The translations under genes were made by a program, and so were the position numbers. Below the pieces are notes generated by a model. The model made no database searches. It was not told the DNA's origin and saw nothing but the letters and a program-made list of their open reading frames with translations. DNA of 64,000 nucleotides from Carallia brachiata (Eukaryota > Streptophyta > Magnoliopsida > Malpighiales > Rhizophoraceae), in contig JADCRB010000031.1 in assembly GCA_021464245.1 (NCBI GenBank), positions 2,004,762-2,068,761 on the forward strand, read 5' to 3'. The number at the start of each line of letters is the position of its first letter. The first letter of the stretch is position 1. This document shows, piece by piece, positions 1-10,895 of the stretch.

Positions 1-343
1 GTTAGAAGTTAATGAATTCTCTTACATGTTAAAAAAAAAAAAATACAATTGAAAGGAAAAGCAATATTGACGACCGCAATTTAAATAACAGCCAGATTAG
101 ATCGCTTTTGCTAACGTTTGGTAAACTCGACTTGCATAATAAAATATCTGATGGTGAAACAAATCACATAACATACAAATATAAAACTTGACAGGACCAT
201 GATACATGAAAATAATATCTCACTTTTATTCCATTAAAACTTGACAGGACCATGATACATGAAAATAATATCTCACTTTTATTCCATTAAATCAAAGCAC
301 CACGAAATTTAAATCAAAACACCACCTTTTGGGAATATCAGCT
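1..343. other. 3' flank of DUF26 copy 1
   Basis: Non-coding AT-rich flank downstream of the minus-strand DUF26 gene. It contains a 53 bp tandem duplication (183-288). Around 65-120 it matches, in inverted orientation, the sequence downstream of copies 2 (about 6275-6340) and 3 (about 11190-11260), which shows that the duplication unit extends past the coding region. Confidence 0.6.
183..288. repeat. 53 bp tandem duplication
   Basis: Two adjacent identical copies of a 53 bp unit, 183-235 and 236-288, each starting AAAACTTGACAGG and ending TTATTCCATT. It lies in the 3' flank or 3' UTR of the intact DUF26 gene and is not seen in the flanks of the other two copies, so it arose after the gene duplication. 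Confidence 0.95.
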
Positions 344-1081
344 TCAAGCATTAAAAAATGGGTAAATCTCATATCTAACATTGCAGCTCCCACCAACAAC
401 CCTGCCTCCTTCTTTGCCATCACAGCAACTTGGAAGTTGACCTATAAGGCCATCAAGACATGTCCGACAATCGACGCCGGAAAGATCTCCGGTGCATTGA
501 GCCAACCCATAAAGTTTAACTGATCCGTTGAGCTGCAAATATCCGGCTGCATACATTTTAGTAGTAGAATTTGAAGAAGCTGCATCATCAGCTAGTTGGC
601 CGAGCAGTTGCTTCACATTTTGATTGAATGTCACGGGATCTGTTGCGTTTTGCACGTTCAACATGGCAAACTTGTTCTGATGGTCAATTTGGCCAAAAAA
701 CTCCTCATTTGAGTACTTCAGGAGACAATTGTCATACCATATAATCGCTCCTTTGTTAAGTGGGCAGCGTTGTTGAATCTCCCTACTTGCATTAACAACA
801 CAGACTCTGCAATCCAAGGGAGAGACATCTCCTCTGCAGAGGGCCAGTCCATATGGCCGGTCTCGGTCCACACCCAATGTTCCGAACGCAAAACCACTGG
901 CTGGAGCTTGATAGTAGAGGAACCCCATGAGCCTTTTCAAACCTGTTTCGTATGGATCATTGGCAGTGAAATTTTCATTGCTTGTGCAGATGTGAAAAAG
1001 TGGGTCAACCCCAAAAGCAGAATGGAGAAGTAGAGTTGAGGTTAGCAAATAGAAAGAGCATGCAAATCTTGGGAAGGCCAT
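344..1081 (-). CDS. DUF26 (Gnk2-type) cysteine-rich repeat secretory protein, copy 1
   Basis: Single-exon ORF of 245 residues, the usual length for CRRSP38/CRRSP55-like secreted proteins. Residues 1 to about 24 form a hydrophobic signal peptide (MAFPRFACSFYLLTS...). Two Gnk2/DUF26 domains follow, each with the diagnostic C-X8-C-X2-C motif: CRGDVSPLDCRVC in the first and CTGDLSGVDCRTC in the second. Further paired cysteines sit near the C-terminus ([10 protein letters not shown]). The ATG at 1081 is chosen over an upstream in-frame TTG because it aligns with the ATG of both paralogues. The product is expected in the apoplast; relatives such as ginkbilobin-2 bind mannose and inhibit fungi, but the role here is inferred only. 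There is no kinase domain, so it is not a CRK. It is the only intact member of the three-copy array. Confidence 0.93.
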   Translation of the reverse strand: MAFPRFACSFYLLTSTLLLHSAFGVDPLFHICTSNENFTANDPYETGLKRLMGFLYYQAPASGFAFGTLGVDRDRPYGLALCRGDVSPLDCRVCVVNASREIQQRCPLNKGAIIWYDNCLLKYSNEEFFGQIDHQNKFAMLNVQNATDPVTFNQNVKQLLGQLADDAASSNSTTKMYAAGYLQLNGSVKLYGLAQCTGDLSGVDCRTCLDGLIGQLPSCCDGKEGGRVVGGSCNVRYEIYPFFNA

Positions 1082-1146
1082 TGTTGTAGGCTTACACAAT
1101 ATCTGAAGTTTGATCTTTGAGTTGCAGCTTAATTTGGAGTTGTGGG

Positions 1147-1155
1147 TATTTATAG
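1147..1155 (-). promoter_or_regulatory. TATA box of DUF26 copy 1
   Basis: CTATAAATA on the minus strand, about 65 bp upstream of the ATG. It is at the same distance and in the same context as in copies 2 and 3. Confidence 0.75.
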
Positions 1156-1198
1156 ATTAGTGTCAACTGACAAGCTTCCATGTTAATTAAAAATTATA

Positions 1199-1234
1199 GT
1201 TAGAAGAAGGGCTGACCATTTCATTTCTTCTAAC
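1199..1234. promoter_or_regulatory. Promoter palindrome, DUF26 copy 1
   Basis: Imperfect inverted repeat: 10 bp arms GTTAGAAGAA / TTCTTCTAAC around an inner AAGGG/CCCTT-like core. The same element lies at the same place, about 45 bp upstream of the TATA box, in copies 2 and 3. It may be a dimeric transcription-factor site or simply shared ancestry. Confidence 0.5.
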
Positions 1235-2021
1235 CTTTTCTTTTGAAATTGCCTAATCGCTTGCCAAGCCTGCCAGGAAGTGTTCAAAAAATATGGGCTG
1301 CTTTTAGTCTTTCAGCATTGTAGTTTGTTTTTGTTTCACTTTAGGCTGTAATGATAAACCGCTGGGCAAAGAAAATGGACCCGTGGTGAGCTAGATGAGT
1401 TGATAAGTCGATCTCATAGGTTTAAAAACAATTTTTTTTAATATTAAACTTTTTGGTCTAAAAATATACTGACATTTTTTTAAAAAATACCTCAATAGTT
1501 AAGAACTCAAAATTTCATTTTGAAGGTCTTAAATTTCAATTTTAGGAAAGGATATCATATTTATAAAAATTATGAGAGAACTGACCTATTATGTAAATCA
1601 CAACTAATTAGTTCTCTTAATGGACAAAAAAATACACTGATTTTTTTAAAAAATAATAATAATAATTTTTTTTAGCCTCACTCACTAACTTCCTCTAACT
1701 CTCTTCGGACAAAATTTCTCTATTCACTAGATTTTTCCTGTAATAATAAATCACTAACCAGTAAGTTATTAAAAGATCTCTCAAAACTTGATCAAACTTT
1801 TAACATTTAAAACTCTTTCTGTTACATATTGTGCTTGACCTTGTAAACTCCTAATCGGAAACGAAATTGTTAGGATAGGGAGGGCGGGATGGGAGTTTAC
1901 AGGGGAGGGAGAAAGAGAGAGAGGAAATAGGAGAGAGTCGGTTGAATTTACTATGAGTCCTGTTAATCTTTTAATTTTTTTTTAAAATTAGAGTTATAGG
2001 TGTTTGTTATTTTTTTTTTTT

Positions 2022-2146
2022 TTTTTAAGTAAAACTAACTTATGATGTATCACCATTTAAATATTATTTTTAATTTTTTTATTTAAGTGGATCTCATCTT
2101 TTATATAGTGTAAAATAATGAGTAAGTTATACTCACTTAAAAAAAA
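2022..2146. mobile_element. MITE-like element, copy A
   Basis: About 125 bp AT-rich element with imperfect terminal inverted repeats (TTTTTTAAGT... at the left, ...ACTCACTTAAAAAA at the right) and an internal TATATAGTGTAAAAT. Related copies occur at 4073-4186 and 52905-53027. It has no coding capacity. The superfamily and target-site duplication are unresolved. Confidence 0.45.
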
Positions 2147-4072
2147 GAGTTAAAATAAAAATTTTCAAAGTTTATAATAATTAATATGAATGTACAAAAG
2201 AATTAAGTACAAACATTTATTAAACTCATATGTATATAGGTTAAAGTTGATATACAATAAATATTATATGTATAAAATTAAAGTTAATAGGTAACAAATC
2301 TAATTTTGATAGATAATTCCCATGATTTAAAAAAAAATGTGAAATTAATGTGGCTACCCCTCTCCAATTCCCCCATGTCTTTGTATCAAAACTCAATCAA
2401 AAATTTGCTCCACATAAATCACCACTGACTCTGTCTTTCACTCAACACGCAGAATTGTATATTGATTTTTGGAATAGGTTCTGATCAATTCTATCAAACA
2501 TAAGATTAATATATCTTAGGGTTTGTTGGATGCTTGGAGTATAAGTTTAATCTGTTTACCTAGTCTTCTGTTCTGTTTTGTTTTTGTTTTGTTTTTTTTT
2601 TTCTTGGGTTCAGTCAACAGTCCATTTTATTTTTTGGTTAAATTAGTACGCTTTATCAGATTTTGAGTTACATATTTATGTCTTATTTTAATATAGGGCA
2701 AACATAGACGGACAACAAATTTTGGACATAAGGTGGACATAGGTGATGTGGCCAGGTAGATCCCAGGTGTAGATGTTTTTTTTTTTTTTTTTTAAATTTT
2801 CCCACTAAAACATACATGTTTTTGTAATAAATATAATATAAGTTTATAATAAAAGTGGTAGTATTTTACAACGGGATAGCTAAAAAAGTGTTTTTCTCTC
2901 ATTGCAATAGGAGTTTTTATTTGTTGCAATTTATATGGTCTTTAATGCAAATCAAGCGATTTTAAGTGGGAAATTCAATTTTTTTTCTAAAAAAATACTT
3001 TTTATAATATTTTGAAATGAGACCCACCTCTACGACTATATTTCTATCTTTCTCTCAATCCATGAATTCTTTTTTTTTTTTTTTTGGTCAATTCTTTAAA
3101 ATATGTTTTTGGTTAATTGAGACTCGAGAGATTAACAAGATCCTAGGCCTAGAGATGTAAAATGAGCCATACCAGATTGACATAATTGCAGACTGGACAT
3201 GGGCCGAGAGTACCCCTTGGACCAAAAGCAGAGGAACAGCCACATTGGTGCCCGTTGAGCTCCGTTTAATTAAATTGATGAATAAAAAAAAATTATTATC
3301 CTACCAAAAAAAAAACATTAATTACTAAAAATTAAAAAAATAAAGCTCCATCTTCCACGTTTTCACACTCTTCGATTTTTTCCCCTTTTTTTTTTAAGTA
3401 TCCACCATCACAATATTTTTTGTAGTTGATTTATATTCATCTCCGTTAAATTGTCGTTATCTTTGCTGCGTGACACCTCGTCACCTGCCATGTCGCATTT
3501 TTTACCACATCAACATGACAGTTTTAATTTTTTTAAAGAAAAATTCTAGTTTTATTTTCTTTTTGATAGTTTTATTTTCAAAAAACAAAAAGAAAAAAGA
3601 AAAAGAGATTGAAAGGAAGCCAGCGCTGCCACCAATGTTACTGGTTGCTGCGCCAGCCTCACCTATGGAGAGGTGCAGACGATTAAATTATAAATAACAT
3701 ATCAAATTTAAAAAAATTAATTAATTAATAGATATTGTTTGATAAATTTTGCACCTTTTACCTTTATTTTCTTTCGTTATCGTATAGTGAAGCGCAATCC
3801 ATTAATTTGCCAACATGACTACCCTACGCGAGGTGCCGTGTAGGCAGACCATGATGGTGTGGTAAGAGAAGGGAAATTGAGCACATATCCAACTTAACCG
3901 TGTTTTCTTTTTTTTTTTTTTCTTTTTTTTAACGAAAAAAATACCCCAAATGGGAAGTGATAACAAAAAATGTGTTTAGTAATTTTACTAAACCGTTTTT
4001 TTTTTTTTTTTCCAAACAGGAAAAAAGACTACAAATGGAAGTGATAACAAAAATGTGTTTACTAATTTTATT

Positions 4073-4186
4073 AATTTTTTTAATGCTTAAATTATATAAA
4101 TTTATTTTTTTATTTTTGTATTTCAAGTAGACCTTACTTATTATATAGTGTAAAATTATGAATAAGTTATATTCATTAAAAAAAAG
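4073..4186. mobile_element. MITE-like element, copy B
   Basis: Shares the internal TTATATAGTGTAAAATTATG and the right terminal ATAAGTTATATTCATTAAAA with copy A, in the same orientation. Because the surrounding duplication is inverted, the shared orientation suggests a separate insertion. Confidence 0.45.
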
Positions 4187-5046
4187 TGAGTCGAATTGCA
4201 AATCTTAAAAAAAAAAAAAAGTAGACTAGGTAATTAAATTAAACTTATCCTCTAAGTATCCAACAAACCGCTCCAATATATTAATTAATCTTATATTTGA
4301 TAGAATTAAACAGAACTTGTTCAGATAATCAATGTATATTTTCTGCGTGTTGAGTGAAAGACAGAGTCAATGGTGATTCATATTGAACAAATGTATGATA
4401 AGGAATTTACAAGGTCAAGTAAGATTTGTTCCAGAAAGATTTTAAAATATTAAAAGTTTGATCAGATTTTGAGAGATCTTCAAACAACTTATTGGTTAGC
4501 GATTTACTATTTTAGGAAGAATAAATGTTGGTGGGCCGGTAATTTTTGTACTGAATTATGTATCGAATGAAACTGAAACTGTTATTTTTGAAATTAGAAT
4601 TGATATTTTTGAACTAGTTATTATTTTTACATTTTAAAAATATCAGTCGTAATTTTAAAAATAACAGTTGCGGTTTCATTCGGTACAAAATTTCAGGACA
4701 AAAGTTCTGAAATACGTAATTACACTCTTTTAAGAAATAGTTGGTAGGTAGACAAATTCTGTCCGAAAATAGTCAGAACGGATTGACGAGCGAAAATTAT
4801 AGAATAAAAATTGTTATCATTATTTTTCTAAAAGTCAATGTATTTTGTGGCAATAAAGTTCAACATTAAAAAAAATTAATTTTTAACGTGAGGAGTACAC
4901 TGGTCAGCTTGTATCTTACAGCACCCTATTATTACAGCCTAAAGTGAAACGAAAGCAACCTCAATGCTGAAAGATTAAAAGCAGCCCAATTGCTTGAACA
5001 TTTCTTGGCAGACTTGGCAAGTGATTAGGCAATTTCAAAAGAAAAG

Positions 5047-5082
5047 GTTAGAAGAAATGGAAGGGTCAGCCCTTCTTCTAAC
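5047..5082. promoter_or_regulatory. Promoter palindrome, DUF26 copy 2
   Basis: Same inverted repeat as at 1199-1234, here with perfect 10 bp outer arms and an inner AAGGG/CCCTT stem, upstream of the TATA box. Confidence 0.5.
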
Positions 5083-5127
5083 TATAATTTTTTTAATGAA
5101 CATTGAAGCTTGTCGGTTGACAATAAT

Positions 5128-5136
5128 CTATAAATA
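5128..5136 (+). promoter_or_regulatory. TATA box of DUF26 copy 2
   Basis: CTATAAATA, 66 bp upstream of the ATG at 5202; conserved with the other copies. Confidence 0.75.
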
Positions 5137-5201
5137 CTCCCAAATCCAAATTAAGCTCCAACTCAAAGATCAAACTCCAGATATCGTGCAAGCCTATAAC
5201 A

Positions 5202-5938
5202 ATGGCCTTCCCAAGATTTGCCTGCTCTTTCTATTTGCTAACCTCCGCTGTGCTTCTCCATTCTGTCATCGGGGTTGACCCTCTTTTTCATATCTGCACA
5301 AGCAATGAAAACTTCACTTCCAACGATCCATATGAAACAGGATTGAAAAGGCTCATGGGGTTCTTCTACTATCAAGCTCCAACCAGTGGTTTTGCACTTG
5401 GAACATTGGGTGTGGACCGAGACCGGCCGTATGGACTAGCCCTTTGTAGAGGAGATGTCTCTCCCTTGGATTGCAGAGTCTGTGTTGTTAATGCAAGTAG
5501 GGAAATTCAAAAGCGCTGCCCACATATTAAAGAAGCCATTATATGGTATGACAATTGTCTCCTGAAGTACTCAAATGAGGAGTTTTTTGGCCAATTGACA
5601 ATCAGAACAAATTCTCCATGTTGAACGCGCAAAACGCAACAGATCCCGTGACATTTAATCAAAATGTGAAGCAACTGCTCGGTCAACTAGCTGATGATGC
5701 AGCATCTTCAAATTCCACTACTAAAATGTATGCCGCAGGATATTTGCAGCTCAATGGATCAGACAAACTTTACGGGTTGGCTCAATGCACCGGGGATCTT
5801 TCTAGCGCGGATTGTAGGACGTGCCTTGATGGCCTTATAGGTGAACTTCCGAGTTGCTGTGATGGCAAAGAAGGAGGCAGGGTTGTGGGTGGGAGTTGCA
5901 ATGTTAGATATGAGATTTACCCATTTTTTAATGCTTGA
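5202..5938 (+). pseudogene. DUF26 secretory protein, copy 2 (single frameshift)
   Basis: Close paralogue of copy 1 with the same signal peptide and both C-X8-C-X2-C motifs (CRGDVSPLDCRVC and [13 protein letters not shown]). One base is missing near 5593: copy 1 has three A residues in GCCAAATTG and copy 2 has two. This shifts the frame after the first domain and gives a stop at 5622-5624 (140 residues). The second domain remains open from 5618 to the normal stop at 5938. There is no other damage, and the TATA box is kept. It is either a very young pseudogene, a gene for a one-domain secreted protein, or a sequencing or assembly error. Confidence 0.85.
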
Positions 5939-8900
5939 AAGCTGATGATATTCCCATACATGTTGGATGGTGTTCAGGCGGCTCGTGTCAGTCAAAAGAT
6001 TTAAATTTGGTGGCGGTGCTTTGATTAAATGGATCAAAAGTGTTGTTTTGATTTAATGAAATAAAAGAGATAGTTATTGATTTTTTTTATTTTATTTTGA
6101 GTAATTGGCTCTAATTGAGACTCGAATTTAAAATTTTATATCAATCAAACTATACCTTGTGAATAAAGTGTTATTTATTTTTATGTACCATAAGTCTGTG
6201 AATTTTTAAATTTGTACGTTATGTAACGAGTTTTACCATGAGATGTCTTATTACTCGATTCTAGTTGAATTTGGCAAACGTTAGCCATCTAATTTAGGGT
6301 GTTAATTAAATTAAGGTCGTCAATATACAAGTTCCTTTAAATTGTGGAAGAGAATTTAAAGATTGGGATTACTCATATTTCACCCTCTCAACATGTGTTT
6401 GTGTTGTGTGAGCATGCGTTTGTGTGTGTGTGTGTGCGCAAATCTGACATTGTTCATCCCTCACAGTCAGGCCTATAAGAAACCCAGAAAATTGTAGTGT
6501 TAGCTTAGATGGATCTAGACTCTTGTAGGCTGATATCTTTTTTTGTTTTATGTATATTAATAGTTCTGATTCAGATGGACAAACAAAAATTCTGATTCAG
6601 GACAATTTTTGAAGACAAAATACACTGCGTAGCGACGCTTGCTTAGTTTTAGGTATATTAAAAGAGTCATATTAACTATATGATCTCTTCTTTAATATTA
6701 GGAATATTAACTCAAGTAACAATCATAAAAACCTAAACTCAATATACTATTCAATTTCAGTTTTATTTAATTACTCCAATTCAACAGTGCTAAACAACCC
6801 TAATATTCCAAATACAGTAAAGTAGAAAGAAGTAACAATACAGTCGTGTCTTACGATATCTAACAAATTATATATATATTTTTAATGAAATCAAACAATT
6901 AATGACTCATATCGCTTTGATAATATTTTGAAATCACTCTTGTGAAATCAAAAAATTTTTCCTTATTGGTTATTGAAAATTTTGCATAATGAAATAAAAC
7001 GCATAAAAAAAAAAGGATTTAACAATAGTCATAACAAAAATACAACTTCAGATCACTACTTAATTTAATTCTATTTAACCACTCCAACTCAAGAAAGTAT
7101 GCTAATTTTAAAACACTAATATTCAATAAAAAAACTTAGCTAATTAATCATAATCGGAAATTTATATTGCATAATGAAACAAAAACATCAACTGTTAAAG
7201 AATTTAACATCGTATATTGTTCTTATTTTCAATTATTTTTCAGTTTAGTTCGATAGTATTTCACCATAATTTAGGAGTTTAATGAAATTAAGATTTAAAT
7301 TTTATGAAAAATTAATAAATGTTAATTTTTTATTATAAACTGTAAAATACTTTCATTGTATATTATTATTAATTCTAATTGTTTAGTTTAGTTCATTCTT
7401 ATCTATCTTTATATCTATATTGTAAGTATATAATGACGAAGTTGGGAGAAAAACTTAACTATTCTCCTTTTGTCAAGTGGCGACATCGATTAATTTTATA
7501 ATTTTCTTAGTCAACCCTATAATTTTTAGTATTAGGCATTAACTTAAAAGTTGGTTTACAATCTTTCTTAGTATTTGAATAAGAGTAGGATTTGAAAAAG
7601 AAATTCTTAATCAAGTAGAATTTTAACTGATTAATAATTTTTTAAAATTTTATAAATGAAATAAATATGAAAAAATTGAGATTGTATTTTTATTTTTTTT
7701 AATTATTTAATTTAGTTCAATTAAGGCCGTCCAACCCAAATACATATGATTAAGAAAAAAAAAATTCTGAAAAATACTTATGAATTCCTATTAGAGAAGA
7801 AAAAAATTATTTTCAAATTTTATTTTTTCTTGAAAAAGAAAAATTACTTAAAATTAAGCATATCAAATATTATAATAAACTAATGCATCGTGCAGATACA
7901 GTACTAGTTACTAAAACTATGACTTTAGGATATCAAGTGGCATGTTTCTGTTTTCTTTTAAGCCTTTTTTATTGTTTTTGCTTTTTTGTTAGCTTTTGTT
8001 CTTCCTCTCTTATAGTGAATGCCAATTATATGAATTAAAATTTGAAGAATTTTAATCTAGCTTTTGATCTTCCTCTCATATAATGATTGCCAATTACATG
8101 ATTTAGAATTGGAACATTTTTTCTCTCTTTCTCTAAAGTCCAACTCAGCAAATTAAGTGGACGCATGGTCTGCCTACATAACACCTTGAAGCGGGTAGGA
8201 TCGTCATGTTGGTAAATTATCAGATGATACTACTCTGTCTTGATCATGCATTAGATTTAGAATCAAAAGCAAATGCTAGATTTAAATTATAAAAAAAAAA
8301 TCATTTATATTTGAGAATAATTCAAAAGTTTTGCTTTTCTTTTTGGGGGGGGGGAGACTAATATAGAAGGCTATACGCCCAGTTAAAATTAAAAAAAAAA
8401 AAATACTGGGAACCATGCTAAAAATTATGCTAAAACTTCCCATGCTTGGTCAATGAACTCCAGCTGCATCTTGCCAAAGGACGTGACACTCGAGGATCAT
8501 GAAAAATATGAGAACCCCATCCCAATTACAGAGCAAAACCCACCATCTAATCTGCCACCATATTACCGAGAAAAAACCTATTTTACTGTTATTTTAGCAA
8601 GCTATAAGTTGCGATTATTATATAATGTGACAAAAAAATTATAAAAAAATTATACAACATATTAAAAAAAATTATACAACCATATAATTAGATATTAAAA
8701 AATTTTAAATTTTTATTAATTACTATCTCATATAATTTTTTTATAATTTTTTACCATATAATATAATTTTTTTATCACATCGTATATAATAATTACCTAA
8801 TAATTTTTAAAACACAGCCACTTATTCGCGTCCGTTACCATATCACCTTTTTTTTTTTTCTAACATATTACCTTTTTTTATTCATCACTTTAATTAAATG

Positions 8901-9054
8901 GAGCCCAACGGGCACCACTGTTGCTATTCCTCTGCCTTTGGTCCATGGGGTATTCTCTTAGAGCATGTCCAGTAGCTGTGCAATGGGCGGCTGCGAATAC
9001 GTGAATCTGGTATGGCATAAAATATTATTATGGTCTTACCAAAAAAAAAGAAAA

Positions 9055-9096
<42 letters not shown>

Positions 9097-10012
9097 ATGG
9101 TATCAAAATATCACCAAAATGGCAAAATGGCGTGAAATAGTTTTTTTTTTAACTCAAAATCTGATGCTCTTTAAGAGGCACCTTATTAATTAAAAATTAA
9201 AAATTTTATTTTAATGATCTTAAATTCTAATGTTGTAAAGTGGGCACGAGATTTATAAAAATAAAAAAATAATTTTAATTATATGGCTTATAAGTTAATG
9301 AACTTCTTCATAAAAAAATAAAAAACTAATAAATCCTATTAATAAAAAAAAATGACACTAAATAGACGTGTTGACATAACCAAAAGGAAAAGCAAAGCAA
9401 AAGACTAGGCAATTAGATTAAACTTATGTTCGTAAGTATCCAACAACCCTACAATACATTAATCTTACATTTGATAGAATGATCAGAATTTGTTCAGAAA
9501 ATCAATATTTCTGCATGTTGAGTGAAAGACAAAGTCAATGGTTATTTATATTGAGCAAATCTCTGACTAGGAGTTTACAAGGTCAAGTAAGATATACTCC
9601 AGAAAGATTTTCAAATGTTAAAAGTTGGATCAATTTTTGAGAGATCTTCAAACTAATTTATTGGTTAGTGATTTAAAAAAGTTAGTAAGTAGAGAAATTC
9701 CACTAAAAGAAAATATAAGTGTGAGATTTATAGAACAAAAGATATTACTGTTATTGTTATTATTTTAACTCAGTATATTTTATAGTAAAAAAATTGAAAA
9801 TTCAAGAAAAAATATTTTTTAACGTGTAAAGTCGACTTAACAGCTTATCTCTGACTCTTCTATTCATTTTCCCTTCCAATGGAACCACACTCTAATATTA
9901 CAGCCTGGAGGGAAACGAAAGCAAACAACAATGCCGAAAGAAAAAAGCAGCCCATATGTTTGAACACTTCTTGGTAGCCTTGGCAAGCGATTAGGCAATT
10001 TCAAATGAAAAG
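5939..10012. other. Spacer between DUF26 copies 2 and 3
   Basis: AT-rich DNA without a supportable gene. From 5939 to about 7.45 kb it matches the sequence after copy 3 in direct orientation, for example the AAGTAACAATCATAAAAAC stretch at about 6715 and 11760. At about 8160-8930 it is an inverted match to about 3200-3860. At about 9390-9700 it is a direct match to about 4210-4520. A (TA)n microsatellite lies at about 9061-9095. Short ORFs such as 8453-8644 have no recognisable homology. Confidence 0.55.
9061..9095. repeat. (TA)n microsatellite
   Basis: Run of about 15 TA dinucleotides following an A-tract, in the DUF26 copy 2/3 spacer. Confidence 0.9.
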
Positions 10013-10048
10013 TTTAGAAGAAATGAAAGGGTCAGCCCTTCTTCTAAC
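10013..10048. promoter_or_regulatory. Promoter palindrome, DUF26 copy 3
   Basis: Same hairpin-forming inverted repeat as copies 1 and 2, with one mismatch in the left arm (GTTTAGAAGAA). Confidence 0.45.
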
Positions 10049-10091
10049 TACAATTTTTTTAATTAAAATGGGCTTGTAAGTTGTCACTAAT

Positions 10092-10100
10092 CTATAAATA
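10092..10100 (+). promoter_or_regulatory. TATA box of DUF26 copy 3
   Basis: CTATAAATA, about 65 bp upstream of the ATG at 10165. Confidence 0.7.
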
Positions 10101-10164
10101 CTCCCAAATCCAAATTAAGCTCCAACTAAAGATCAAACTTGAGATATCGTGTTAACCTATAACA

Positions 10165-10895
10165 ATGGCCTTCCCAAGATTTGCCTGCTCTTTCTATTTG
10201 CTAACCTCACTCTACTTCTCCATTCTGCTTTTGGGGTTGACCCTCTTTTTCATATCTGCACAAGCAATGAAAACTTCACTTCCAACGATCCATATGAAAC
10301 AGGATTGAAAAGGCTCATGGGGTTCTTCTACTATCAAGCTCCAACCAGTGGTTTTGCACTTGGAACATTGGGTGTGGACCGAGACCGGCCGTATGGACTA
10401 GCCCTTTGTAGAGGAGATGTCTTTCCATTGGATTGCAGAGTCTGTGTTGTTAATGCAAGTAGAGAGATTCAAAAGCGCTGCCCACACAACAAAGGAGTCA
10501 TTATATGGTATGACAATTGTTTCCTGAAGTACTCAAATGGGAGTTTTTTGGCCAAATTGACAATCAGAACAAGTTCTCAATGTTGAACGCGCAAAATGCA
10601 ACAGATCCCGTGACATTCAATCAAAATGTGAAGCAACTGCTCGGCCAACTAGCTGATGATGCAGCTTCTTCAATTCCACCAATAAAATGTATGCTGCAGG
10701 ATTTGCAGCTCAATGGATCAGTTAAACTTTATGGGTTGTCTCAATGCACGGGGGATCTTTCTAGTGCAGATTGTAGGACCTGTCTGATGGCCTCATAGGT
10801 GAACTTCCCAGTTGCTGTGATGGCAAAGAAGGAGGCAGGGTTGTTGGTGGGAGTTGCAATGTTAGATATGAGATTTACCCATTTTTTAATCTTGA
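10165..10895 (+). pseudogene. DUF26 secretory protein, copy 3 (multiple frameshifts)
   Basis: Homologous to copies 1 and 2 along its whole length but broken by several small deletions relative to them. One base is lost near 10209 (in the signal peptide), one near 10540, a net three bases between about 10671 and 10705, one near 10784 and one near 10890. Fragments of both domains stay readable in shifting frames ([26 protein letters not shown]). The first lesion falls inside the signal peptide, so no secreted product is expected from the native ATG. Nearly all lesions are single-base losses. It is a clear pseudogene, older than copy 2. Confidence 0.9.

Larger units (their letters stand above)
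1235..5046. other. Spacer between head-to-head DUF26 copies 1 and 2
   Basis: AT-rich and non-coding. The stretch to about 2.53 kb is the inverted counterpart of about 4.21-5.2 kb: both carry the CTAATC...ACTTGATCAAA and CAACACGCAGAA-type stretches in opposite orientation. About 3.2-3.86 kb is the inverted counterpart of about 8.16-8.93 kb upstream of copy 3. MITE-like copies lie at 2022-2146 and 4073-4186. A local direct duplication of about 85 bp (GATAACAAAAA...TGTGTTTA) occurs at about 3955-4070. Confidence 0.55.

Noticed and set aside
8453..8644. 63-codon ORF in the DUF26 spacer
   Set aside because: No motif, not conserved in the duplicated counterpart segment.
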